Shown here: positions 24,867-33,601 of the stretch, piece after piece | Layout: every line of letters starts with the position of its first letter | Position numbering within the stretch: position 1 is the stretch's first letter | NCBI GenBank assembly: GCA_964641665.1 | Contig: CAZXKO010000078.1 | Span: 62,001 to 126,000, forward strand | Reading direction: 5' to 3' | Length of the DNA stretch: 64,000 nucleotides | Source: Gp1-AA133 sp964641665 | GTDB taxonomy: Bacteria; Acidobacteriota; Terriglobia; Terriglobales; Acidobacteriaceae | The notes under the pieces: generated by a model | Seen by the model: only the letters and a program-made list of their open reading frames with translations | The model's database searches: none | What the model was told of the DNA's origin: nothing | Position numbers and translations under genes: made by a program

Positions 24867-24917
24867 CTTTGTCATTCCGACGCACGAGCGCAGCGTGGCA
24901 GGAGGAATCTGCTTTTG
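24867..24917. repeat. Dispersed repeat A, copy 4
   Basis: TTTGTCATTCCGAC, a GAGCGCAGCGTGG core and AGGAGGAATCTGCTTTT. See the copy at 20875. Confidence 0.8.
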
Positions 24918-24955
24918 ATTGCGGATCAACCCTTGAAGCGGAATTTCTTCGCCCG

Positions 24956-25034
24956 GGAAGGGCACGAGTTCACTCGTGCCGCTTAGACTTTGAACAGAGG
25001 CTGCGCTTTAGCGCCTGAGGTTAGCTTTTGCGGT
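24956..25034. repeat. Bipartite double-hairpin dispersed repeat, copy 2
   Basis: GGCACGAG-TTCA-CTCGTGCC, a GCGCTTTAGCGC palindrome and a TTAGCTTTTGCG tail repeat the arrangement of 15546-15622. The changed stem bases are compensatory (GTCGTGCC versus CTCGTGCC), which argues for selection on pairing. Confidence 0.7.
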
Positions 25035-25103
25035 TGCTCGTTCCTAATTAGTCAGATTAGGCGCGGATAAGCGTGAGTGCATCAACGTTAGGGCCAAGGC
25101 GAA

Positions 25104-25274
25104 ATGCCGTCAGCCGTCGGCAACCCGGACAACCCCACCGCCGAAACCGTCAACAAAATCTACGCAAGGACCGCGCCCCAGGACGTTCTCTCCCTGTCGT
25201 CAGCCGATGCACGCCCGGCCGACGTGGGCGAGTGGGATCGCACGATGGGAACCGTGTTACCAATGTCCTCCTGA
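25104..25274 (+). CDS. Possible small ORF (56 residues), unassigned
   Basis: ATG at 25104 to TGA at 25272-25274, with AAGGCG nearby upstream and mostly G/C third positions. The peptide starts MPSAVGNPDNPTAETVNKIY and contains ARTAPQDVLSLSSADARPAD. I do not recognise it. It could be a real small gene or the remnant of one, since the surroundings are repeat-rich and otherwise non-coding. Confidence 0.3.
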   Translation: MPSAVGNPDNPTAETVNKIYARTAPQDVLSLSSADARPADVGEWDRTMGTVLPMSS

Positions 25275-25381
25275 GTCCGGGAAGGCACTCAGGCGCATCT
25301 GCCCGGTCTGCTACAATCGCCTCATAAGTCCGGCGACGAATTCTTTCAGGAAAGGGGTCGTTTCTTCGAGGCTTCGAGTTT

Positions 25382-26047
25382 ATGGTAAGTACCCGACGCA
25401 AGCTCCAACTCATTGCATCCTTTGGTGTTCTCGTCCTCATGGCCGTAGCCGTGGGCTGCCACGGCTTCTTCGTCGACCCGGTACTGCAGGGCATCACCGT
25501 TTCCAGCCTTCAGTCCACCACCCTGACCTCCGTCGGCAACACCGTCCAACTGCTGGCCAGTGGGACCTACGACGACGGCAGTCACAAGGACCTGACCGGA
25601 GTGGCGACCTGGAGTGTCACTCCGACCGGTTTTGTTACCTTGAGCACCACCGCTCCCGGCCTGGTGACAGCAACCAAGGTTACGAACCCTGGAACCGCGG
25701 TTACCATTCAGGCTGCCGAGCAGTCCTCGAGCGGAACCGTAATCACCGGGAACGTCACGGTCACCGCGGGCGCGTCCTCGAACCTCATCATCACATCCAG
25801 CCCCGCAAGTCCGATCAGCCTTACCAGCGCGCCGATCGGAACCACAGTGACCTTCACGGCCACGCTGAACGGGACCAACGTAACCGCGAACACGACACTT
25901 ACTTCCAGCAACTCGGCGATCATCAACATCACCGTTCCCAGCTCGGGGACGGGGACCATGGGCGGAACCACGGGAACCGTGACCATTACCGGGAGCGACG
26001 CCACGGACTCGGCGAGCGGATCCACTTCGATCGTCGTAACCAACTAG
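25382..26047 (+). CDS. Lipoprotein with bacterial Ig-like (BIG2-type) domains
   Basis: 221 residues. The signal ends in MAVAVGCHGF, a lipobox with lipidated Cys. The mature region is Thr/Ser/Val-rich and contains two Ig-like halves: LASGTYDDGSHKDLTGVATW, a typical BIG2 strand pattern, and a second, TVTFTATLNGTNVTANTTLT. No enzymatic motif. It is probably anchored on the outside of a membrane. Related in layout to the lipoprotein at 8291. Start ATG 25382; no partner gene. Confidence 0.85.
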   Translation: MVSTRRKLQLIASFGVLVLMAVAVGCHGFFVDPVLQGITVSSLQSTTLTSVGNTVQLLASGTYDDGSHKDLTGVATWSVTPTGFVTLSTTAPGLVTATKVTNPGTAVTIQAAEQSSSGTVITGNVTVTAGASSNLIITSSPASPISLTSAPIGTTVTFTATLNGTNVTANTTLTSSNSAIINITVPSSGTGTMGGTTGTVTITGSDATDSASGSTSIVVTN

Positions 26048-26104
26048 GCCGAGGGGCAACGATCACGTGTCGACCAGTGCAGCATTTCCATCGCACTTGA
26101 CGGC

Positions 26105-26172
26105 CAACTGCTAACTGCTAAGTACTAACTGCTAAGTGCTAACTGCTAAGTACTAACTGCTAAGTGCTAAGG
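26105..26172. repeat. Heptad repeat array (GCTAAGT/GCTAACT alternating), the most regular copy
   Basis: Nine or more nearly perfect 7-base units alternate CTAACTG and CTAAGTG/CTAAGTA. It lies about 90 bases upstream of the decayed phosphofructokinase gene. It is the cleanest example of the GCTAA family. Confidence 0.85.
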
Positions 26173-26260
26173 GGAAGCGCCGGCGCCCTGCAACCGTGAA
26201 CACACCGTTGTGACATCCGACGTTGTCAGAGTTCCCGCGCGCGCCCATTAGCCTCGTAAT

Positions 26261-27213
<953 letters not shown>

Positions 27214-27261
27214 TATCCTCGGGGCTCCTTACCACGGAGTCACGGAGGCGCGGAGAAAACT

Positions 27262-27488
27262 GTGACTGAACACGACTTGGAGGTGCTCAAGACCAGCGTG
27301 GGCAAGGTGGTCAGGATCGTATGCCATGACGGAGAGCACAAGCTGGCCCGGGTGCACGCTGTTTCGGACGAGGACAAAGACGTAATCTACGACTAGTCTC
27401 GACAACAAAAGAATCCCAATACGAAAAGCACGACGAACAGCCTGCCTACCTGATCGAGTTCGAGAATCGAGCATGTCGAACCGTTTAA
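27262..27488 (+). pseudogene. Frameshifted small conserved protein, about 75 residues
   Basis: GTG 27262 opens a frame reading TEHDLEVLKTSVGKVVRIVC and ending DEDKDVIYD at a TAG (27394-27396). One base off, the sequence continues LVSTTKESQYEKHDEQPAYL and IEFENRACRTV to TAA at 27486. Joining them at DVIYD|LVSTT needs one missing C in TACGA(C)CTAGTC. The two halves look like one small protein with a short beta-barrel start and an acidic tail. I cannot name the family. It directly follows the decayed phosphofructokinase. Confidence 0.6.
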
Positions 27489-27914
27489 GACTTCAGACGA
27501 GGACACGGAGCGGACCCGCTAGAAGGCCAGGCCGACGGGGTAGGCACGACTTCACGGTCTGCGAGGAAAATCTCAATGCCGCCGATTTTGGGAGGGCATG
27601 ACTCCGCGTCTCAAAACGATTGACTTAGAGCTAAGCAATCGAAAGTTCGTCGAGGCCTGACTGCAAGACGGAAACGACATCGCAGCCATCGCACTGGAAT
27701 GCCCATTGCGAGCGATTAGGAGCGATTACAGCGCTTCCGAGGCGCCCGGCCATTATTGCCACGTGCGGCAGAAGCGACGGCTCGTCACTCTGGGGAGTCG
27801 GATGGGTTCGAGAGTTGTAATTGTCTGACGGTTATCGATTAAGCAATGCCCAAACGTGCACCCTCACGACAGGCACATTCGGCCTCAGCGCGATATATTT
27901 GAGAGCAGACCCCT
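27489..27914. other. Non-coding stretch between pseudogenes and the SH3 lipoprotein
   Basis: About 425 bases with no acceptable reading frame, no recognised RNA and no strong repeat apart from a weak GGCACGACTTCA fragment near 27543. Together with the two pseudogenes upstream it looks like decaying DNA. Confidence 0.5.
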
Positions 27915-28940
27915 GTGAATTCGCTTTGGCACGTGCGGCCCCGGAAAACTGTGTTGGCATTGCTGCTGGCATTAGCGGTATTGTCTGCCTGCGGGCGGGG
28001 CCGGAGACGGGTGCTGGAAGTGATGTATGTCTCGGCGCCGGAGGCCTCCCTGCGCGACCGGGTCGCCACCGTCTACAACAAGATGGGCACGGTCAAAAAC
28101 GGCGACCGGCTCGACGTCATCGACCGCGAAAAGCGTTTCGTGAAGGTACGCACGGCCGAGGGCACCGAAGGCTGGATCGAGCAGCGCTACGTCACCCCGC
28201 AGAAAACCTACGACGCGTTTCTGAAACTCACCAAGGATCACGCCGCCGATCCCCTGCAGGCGGCCGCGACCACTCGTGCCGACACCAACTTGCACATCGA
28301 GCCCGGGCGCGAGAGCGAACATCTGTACCTGCTGCCAGCCGGATCGAAAGTCTCGGTGCTGGCGCGCGGCACCGCCGAGAAAAGCGGCGTGGTGGCACCG
28401 CCCAGTCCGGCGGCGAAACGAAACACGCCGGCCGGGCCGGTGCTCGAAGACTGGTGGCTGATCCGCGACGCGCAGGGACGCGCCGGCTGGGTGCTGGCGC
28501 GCATGGTCGATCTCGACGTGCCGCTCGAAGTTGCTCAGTACGCCGAGGGCGAACGCTTCGTGGGCTTCTTTGTGCTCAACGAGGTGCAGGACGGCGACAA
28601 GAAAGTTCCGCAGTACCTGGTACTGATGACTGACCCGAAAGACGGCCAGCCCTTCGACTACGACAAGATCCACGTGTTCACCTGGAACGTGAAACGCCAC
28701 CGCTACGAGACCGCCTATCGCGAGCGCAACCTGAACGGCGTGCTGCCTGTGACCGTCGGGCACGAAGACTTCGCCAAGGAAGGCAATCTTCCCGTGTTCG
28801 TCCTGCACGTGAAAGACGACAACGGGAACGTGTCGGAGCGGAAGTACAAACTAAATACCCCCATTGTGCGGCGCGTGCTGGCCCCGGGCGAAGCGCCGCC
28901 GAAGCCGACGCGAAAGCCGAAGGCGGGGAGAAGACGGTAA
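27915..28940 (+). CDS. SH3-domain lipoprotein
   Basis: 341 residues from GTG 27915. The signal peptide ends in LAVLSACGRG, a lipobox. Two SH3b-like regions follow: one near residues 35-95 (MYVSAPEASLRDRVATVYNK, then VKVRTAEGTEGWIEQRYVTP) and one near 115-200 (LHIEPGRESEHLYLLPAGSKV, then WWLIRDAQGRAGWVLARMVD). The C-terminal 140 residues form a separate domain that I cannot name, ending in a basic Pro/Lys/Arg tail. SH3b lipoproteins commonly bind peptidoglycan or other envelope components. It is probably outer-membrane anchored. Confidence 0.85.
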   Translation: MNSLWHVRPRKTVLALLLALAVLSACGRGRRRVLEVMYVSAPEASLRDRVATVYNKMGTVKNGDRLDVIDREKRFVKVRTAEGTEGWIEQRYVTPQKTYDAFLKLTKDHAADPLQAAATTRADTNLHIEPGRESEHLYLLPAGSKVSVLARGTAEKSGVVAPPSPAAKRNTPAGPVLEDWWLIRDAQGRAGWVLARMVDLDVPLEVAQYAEGERFVGFFVLNEVQDGDKKVPQYLVLMTDPKDGQPFDYDKIHVFTWNVKRHRYETAYRERNLNGVLPVTVGHEDFAKEGNLPVFVLHVKDDNGNVSERKYKLNTPIVRRVLAPGEAPPKPTRKPKAGRRR

Positions 28941-28954
28941 GGCAGTCGCCAGTC

Positions 28955-29055
28955 TTCAGTCGCTCGAGCAGTCGTTGGTCGTCGGTTGTTATTCGTTGGC
29001 AAGAGCAAACCAAGATCAAGATCAGGATCAAGCTACGAGCTACGAGCTAAGGGCT
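28955..29055. repeat. Heptad repeat cluster (GGTCGTT and GCTAAGG types)
   Basis: AGTCGCTCGAGCAGTCGTTG and GGTCGTCGGTTG units, then three GAGCTAC/GAGCTAA/GGGCTAA units, lie between the SH3 lipoprotein gene and the convergent PilZ gene. Both heptad families occur together here. Confidence 0.65.
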
Positions 29056-29385
29056 AACCGTGCTCAAAGTCTGCAGCATCTGGCGCAGGCGGTTGACCTG
29101 CTCGGGTTCGGCAACGCTTTCAGTCAGGAATTCCACTCCGTAGCGATAGCCGGTGCGGTTGCGCACGGTGCCGCGCACCCGGATGGGGGCGCAGGTGTAG
29201 GGCGGCGTGAACTCGATCCCCACCTCGCGGCCAGGGCTGAGTTCAGCTCCGGCGGTGACGGCCATTCCCCCTTCGCTCAGTTCATTTCCACGGCCGTCAT
29301 AAAGCTTGGTCTTGCCGGGAGTGTCGACGATGACGCGAATCGGGACGTCCAACGGGTAACGCTGCCAGCGGCGTGTGCCGGTCAA
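29047..29385 (-). CDS. PilZ-domain protein (c-di-GMP binding)
   Basis: 112 residues, a stand-alone PilZ domain. The RRWQRYPLDVPIRV start carries the RxxxR arm. The second c-di-GMP motif D/NxSxxG appears as GNELSEGGMAVTAG. Between them are beta strands including VDTPGKTKLYDGRGNELSEG. Such proteins relay cyclic-di-GMP to motility, exopolysaccharide or transcription targets. No target gene is adjacent. The last codons run into the heptad cluster. Confidence 0.93.
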   Translation of the reverse strand: MTGTRRWQRYPLDVPIRVIVDTPGKTKLYDGRGNELSEGGMAVTAGAELSPGREVGIEFTPPYTCAPIRVRGTVRNRTGYRYGVEFLTESVAEPEQVNRLRQMLQTLSTVSP

Positions 29386-29761
29386 AGGGCGGAGCTATCC
29401 CTGCTTTTCAACAAGTTCAAAACGCTTGGATGGATTTTCGGGCAAGGCCTCTCCTTGGCGGACGCCGGAAGGGCCAGGCACCGGGAAATGCAATTGTGAT
29501 TGTTCGCTTCTTCGGCGGGACTGGCAGTGACGGTGGTCACAGGGGGGAGAGCGGTCGTTGGTCGTTAGTCGTTGGTCGTTGGCGAAGCCTGCCCGCACAC
29601 GTGCGGGTTTGATCGGCGGGCACACCGCCGCCCTCGTAAATTGGACAAGACTCATCACGCGCCGCTTGAGGTGGCGCTCTAACATTCATCCTCTGCGTCC
29701 GTCTATAATGCGTCCGCTGCTTTCCTTGTGACCGATTCCACTTTCCACTCGCGGAGAATCC
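29386..29761. other. Intergenic stretch with heptad array and a candidate promoter
   Basis: About 375 bases. It contains four tandem GGTCGTT-type units at 29551-29584 and a perfect TATAAT at 29704-29709 that could serve the downstream peptidase gene. The -35 position is weak. No gene is seen. Confidence 0.55.
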
Positions 29762-31432
29762 ATGCGCCCGCTGATCGTCTCCCTGTTGCTTGGTGTGCTT
29801 CTGTCTTCCGGTTCGTTGGCCCAGCAGTCGGATACGTCGAAGGCTTCGGCCTCTGCCACCACGAAAGAAAAAAAGTCGAAAACGGAGCCCGCCGCCGCGG
29901 CATCTTCGACCCCGGCGCAACCCGCGCCTGCGACGCCCCCGCCCCAAGCCAAGCCCGAGACCGCGAAAGAATCGCCCGCCCAGCCTGCCGACAAAGAAGA
30001 GCACTACGACATGACCGAGGTTCCGCCGGTCGTGACCCATCACCAGGCGACGCTCGACGGCAAGCCGCTGAAGTACACCGCCGCGGCGGGGCGGCTGCCC
30101 ATCAAGAGCGGCGACGGGCGGATCGAAGCCGAGATGTTTTTCGTCGCCTACACGCTCGACGGGCAGGAGGCCGACAAGCGGCCGTTAACGTTCTGCTTCA
30201 ACGGCGGACCGGGGTCGGCGTCGGTGTGGCTGCACATGGGGTCGGTGGGTCCAAAGCAGGTGATGCTGCAGCCGAACGGGTTCATGCCGGCCGCGCCGTA
30301 TCGCATGGCCGACAATCCCAACTCATTGCTCGACAAAAGCGACCTGGTGTTCGTGGATGCGATCGGCACCGGCTTCTCCCGTGCGGCGAATGCCGAGGCG
30401 AACAAGAAATTTCTCGCCGTCAAGGGAGACATCGAGGCGTTCGGAGAATTCATCCGGCTCTACCTCACCCGCAACGACCGCTGGCCGTCGCCACTGTTCA
30501 TCCTGGGTGAGAGTTACGGAACCACACGCGCGGCCGGCATCGCGAACTACCTTGGCGATCACGGGATTTCGTTCAACGGCATCACGCTGCTTTCGACTGC
30601 CATGGATTTCGGTACGCTCGAATGGGCGAAGAACAACGATGTTCCGTACATCCTGCTGGTGCCCTCGTTCACGATGATTGCTGCCTATCACAAGCGCCTG
30701 CCCGCGGACCTGATGCAGGATCTGGCCAAAACGCGTCAGGAGGCGGAACGCTGGGCGGCGAACGACTACATGCTGGCGCTTGCCAAGGGAGACGCCCTGA
30801 CGCCGGAAGAACGGCAGAAGATTATCGATCAGTATGCGCGCTATACCGGTCTCGATCGCAAGCTGATCGACAATGCGAACCTGCGAATCGATGTGGGACA
30901 GTTCACACACAACCTGCTGCTCGACCAGAAGTTGCGCGTTGGCCGGCTCGATGCACGTTTCACAGGCCCTGACCCGGAAGGCCTGCTCGATACCCCGTTC
31001 TACGATCCCACCGGCTCGGCCATGGTTCCTCCGTACACCACGGTGTTTAACAATTACGTGCGAACCGAACTTGGGTACAAAGTCGACATGCCGTACCGCG
31101 TCTTCGCCTACGAAGAGCCGGAGTTCAGGAAGTGGGAATGGGGCAGCGCCGAGCAAGGCTTCCCGAACACCGCTCCCGGTTTGCGCGCGGCCATGGTCAA
31201 GAATCCGTATTTGAAGGTGCTGGTAATGGAGGGCTACTACGATCTGGCCACGCCGTACGCGGCGGCGAACTACTCGATCGACCATCTCGACCTGGGGCCG
31301 GACTACCGCAAGAACATTTCGTTCGCGACTTATGAGTCGGGTCACATGGTGTACATCGAGAGCGGTTCGCACACGAAGATGAAGAGAGATCTGGTGGAAT
31401 TTATGAACCAGTCGCTAGTCGCTGGTCGTTAG
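29762..31432 (+). CDS. Secreted S10 family serine carboxypeptidase-like protein
   Basis: 556 residues. Signal peptide MRPLIVSLLLGVLLSSGSLA ends at AQQ and is followed by a low-complexity Ala/Pro/Lys linker (about 25-85). The catalytic triad of the alpha/beta-hydrolase peptidase S10 fold is visible: LGESYGTTRA with Ser251, YYDLATPY with Asp494, and ESGHMVYI with His528. The oxyanion segment TFCFNGGPGSASVW is also present. These enzymes remove C-terminal residues from peptides at acidic pH and are common in Acidobacteria. Periplasmic or extracellular. Start ATG 29762 with a purine-rich GCGGAGAA upstream. Confidence 0.95.
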   Translation: MRPLIVSLLLGVLLSSGSLAQQSDTSKASASATTKEKKSKTEPAAAASSTPAQPAPATPPPQAKPETAKESPAQPADKEEHYDMTEVPPVVTHHQATLDGKPLKYTAAAGRLPIKSGDGRIEAEMFFVAYTLDGQEADKRPLTFCFNGGPGSASVWLHMGSVGPKQVMLQPNGFMPAAPYRMADNPNSLLDKSDLVFVDAIGTGFSRAANAEANKKFLAVKGDIEAFGEFIRLYLTRNDRWPSPLFILGESYGTTRAAGIANYLGDHGISFNGITLLSTAMDFGTLEWAKNNDVPYILLVPSFTMIAAYHKRLPADLMQDLAKTRQEAERWAANDYMLALAKGDALTPEERQKIIDQYARYTGLDRKLIDNANLRIDVGQFTHNLLLDQKLRVGRLDARFTGPDPEGLLDTPFYDPTGSAMVPPYTTVFNNYVRTELGYKVDMPYRVFAYEEPEFRKWEWGSAEQGFPNTAPGLRAAMVKNPYLKVLVMEGYYDLATPYAAANYSIDHLDLGPDYRKNISFATYESGHMVYIESGSHTKMKRDLVEFMNQSLVAGR

Positions 31433-31592
31433 TCGATGGGGGAGCACTCAGCAGTCAGAACCTCGGCGTTGGAAAACCGCACTTAGCATTTGGCACGTGG
31501 CATTTGGTCGGCGACGGTTCGCGGAGCTTTTGGGGCTAAATGCCAAGTGCTAAATGCTGACGGCTGATTGCTGAGTGCAGAATGCAGAATGT
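31408..31592. repeat. Heptad repeat cluster downstream of the S10 peptidase gene
   Basis: AGTCGCTAGTCGCTGGTCGT at the end of the peptidase gene is followed by GCATTTGGCACGTGGCATTT and GCTAAATGCCAAGTGCTAAA units. The array overlaps the final codons of the peptidase (SLVAGR). It contains both families. Confidence 0.65.
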
Positions 31593-31627
31593 CGATTCGG
31601 AAACACGAACTGCTTGCCGCCGGAACC

Positions 31628-32809
31628 CTACGAATAAAACTCTGCCACGCTCTCGACCACCCACTGCTGCTCGTCTTCCGTGAGTTCCGGGAACATGGGC
31701 AAAGCCAGCACTTCTCGCGCGGCGCGCTCGGACACGGGCAGGTCTCCTTCGCGGTATCCCAGGTAGGCGAATGCGGGTTGCAGGTGAAGCGGGATCGGGT
31801 AGTAGATCTCGGTGCCGATCTTGCGGTCGACGAGGAATTGGCGCAATTCGTCGCGGCGTTGCGCTCGGATCACGTACTGGTGATAGATGTGGCTGGCATG
31901 CGGCGTGGTCGAGAGCACGCGCAGCGGAGAATCCCCCGTGGCCGAGATCAAACCCGTTTGTGTCAACAGGCGGTCATAGGTCGCGGCACGTTCGCGGCGC
32001 TGGCAGTTCCACTTTTCGACATGGGGCAATTTCACGCGCAGGACGGCGGCCTGGATGGCGTCGAGGCGGCTGTTCCATCCCATCTCTTCGTGCAGGTAGC
32101 GGCGGGGCATGCCGTGGTTGCGCAGGCGGCGCATGTGCGCGGCGAACTCTGAGTTGTTGGTGGTGATGAGTCCGGCGTCCCCGTAGGCGCTCAGGTTCTT
32201 GCTGGGATAAAAACTGAAAGCTGCCGCAGCGCCCAGAGATCCCGCCCGGCGATCACGCCACGTCGCGCCGATGGCCTGGGCTGCATCCTCCACGATCGAA
32301 ATCTGAAATTCCTGCGCGAGGCGTTCGAAGGCGTCCATGTCGGCGCACTGGCCGTAGAGGTGGACGGGCAGCAGGGCGCGGAGGTGCGCGGACTTTCTGG
32401 CGCGGAGGTGCGCTTCGACCAGCGCCGCATCGAGGTTGAGTGTGTGGGGATCGACGTCGAGGAAGACGGGCCGCGCTCCGGCGCGGACGATGGCGCTGGC
32501 CGAGGCGAAGAAACTGAAGGGCGTGGTGAGGACCGTGTCACCGGGTTGGACTCCGACAGCAACGAGGGCGAGCCAGAGGGCGTCGGTACCGGAGGCGCAT
32601 CCCACGCCGTCAGCGGCTCCGCAGAAGGCGGCGACTTCGTGCTCGAGGGCGTCAACCTCGGCACCCAGAATGAAGTGTTGTGACGAGCACACCCGCTCGA
32701 TGGCGGCGAGTACCTCGGCGCGAATCTCGGCGTATTGGCGGCCGAGATCGAGCATGGCGACGGAGGCGAGCCTCGTAGGCGCGGCCTTCGAGCTGGAGGA
32801 ATGGGTCAC
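31628..32809 (-). CDS. DegT/DnrJ/EryC1/StrS aminotransferase (sugar aminotransferase family)
   Basis: 393 residues from GTG 32809. It begins SVAMLDLGRQYAEI, typical of the family. Motifs include GCASGTDALWLAL (PLP phosphate pocket), DAAQAIGATW (aspartate for the pyridine nitrogen) and FSFYPSKNLSAYGDAG, with the Lys in SKN the expected Schiff-base residue. The C-terminal region HQYVIRAQRRDELRQFLVD fits. These PLP enzymes make amino sugars for surface polysaccharides or antibiotics. No other sugar-modification gene is adjacent, so the product nucleotide sugar is unknown. Confidence 0.94.
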   Translation of the reverse strand: MTHSSSSKAAPTRLASVAMLDLGRQYAEIRAEVLAAIERVCSSQHFILGAEVDALEHEVAAFCGAADGVGCASGTDALWLALVAVGVQPGDTVLTTPFSFFASASAIVRAGARPVFLDVDPHTLNLDAALVEAHLRARKSAHLRALLPVHLYGQCADMDAFERLAQEFQISIVEDAAQAIGATWRDRRAGSLGAAAAFSFYPSKNLSAYGDAGLITTNNSEFAAHMRRLRNHGMPRRYLHEEMGWNSRLDAIQAAVLRVKLPHVEKWNCQRRERAATYDRLLTQTGLISATGDSPLRVLSTTPHASHIYHQYVIRAQRRDELRQFLVDRKIGTEIYYPIPLHLQPAFAYLGYREGDLPVSERAAREVLALPMFPELTEDEQQWVVESVAEFYS

Positions 32810-32935
32810 GGGGACGTGGAAATTCTAGCAGGTGGCGGTTTCAGGCGCTGAGGTCAGGGCCCGGACGACAAGCCTCGAGGCGATCTTCGGATATAGACAC
32901 AACATTGAAGTTATGTCTTGTTGCGATGTTGTTTG

Positions 32936-33298
32936 CTACTTCTGGAATTTCACAGCAGGAAGTGGTGGAAGCGTCGACGGATCTGCCCCAATTACGGTGC
33001 GCCATTGCTCGAGGGTGGGGCGCAGAGCGGCCAAGTCTACCCGCTGATAGACGTCGGGATAACTGCTCAGGTTGCGGCAAGCACGGGCCAGTACAGAACG
33101 GAATCCCACCAGGTTCCCACACGAGCGGTGATGAAAGGCGACCGCCACTTGGATGAGTCCCTGCAAGAACTTACGATCCGGCTCGGAAGCCGTGCGCCAG
33201 ACGTCTTCGAGAACCTCGTGGGCCTCAAAGAACTCGCCGTGGTTCAATAACTCAACCCCACGTTGGTAAGCTGGGGAGCTGGGGTCAAGGGCCGTCAT
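32936..33298 (-). CDS. DUF309 domain-containing protein
   Basis: About 120 residues from the ATG at 33298 (MTALDPSSPAYQRG); an ATG eight codons earlier at 33322 is also open. The core motif ELLNHGEFFEAHEVLEDVWR, followed by KFLQGLIQVAVAFHH and NLVGFRSVLARACRNL, is the DUF309 signature. These are small helical cytoplasmic proteins of unknown function, possibly all-alpha binding domains. It is encoded upstream of, and parallel to, the aminotransferase. Note that the region between the two is only about 125 bases, so cotranscription is plausible. Confidence 0.88.
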   Translation of the reverse strand: MTALDPSSPAYQRGVELLNHGEFFEAHEVLEDVWRTASEPDRKFLQGLIQVAVAFHHRSCGNLVGFRSVLARACRNLSSYPDVYQRVDLAALRPTLEQWRTVIGADPSTLPPLPAVKFQK

Positions 33299-33601
33299 GA
33301 GGCTATCTTTCGGCCAGGCCATTCGATACTAAATTCCATAGACGAGACGCTCGGAACCGTCCCGATTTTCGGATCAGCACGTCCCCGACTGAAATGCAAG
33401 TGTCCTATTTTGAATGAAATAGACATTAACATCAATTGGCAGACTGTTTGCTTTGAGGTTGTGTACATAGGGCGTGCACTGTCTCTGTGCAAGTTCTGTC
33501 TTGTTGGTCACTTTCAATCGCGCTTCACGGTTCAACTGGGGAAGCCGCAGCCGCCTCAACCCTGTAGGCTGGCTCAAGAATTCTACGCCGGAGAGAACAC
33601 A

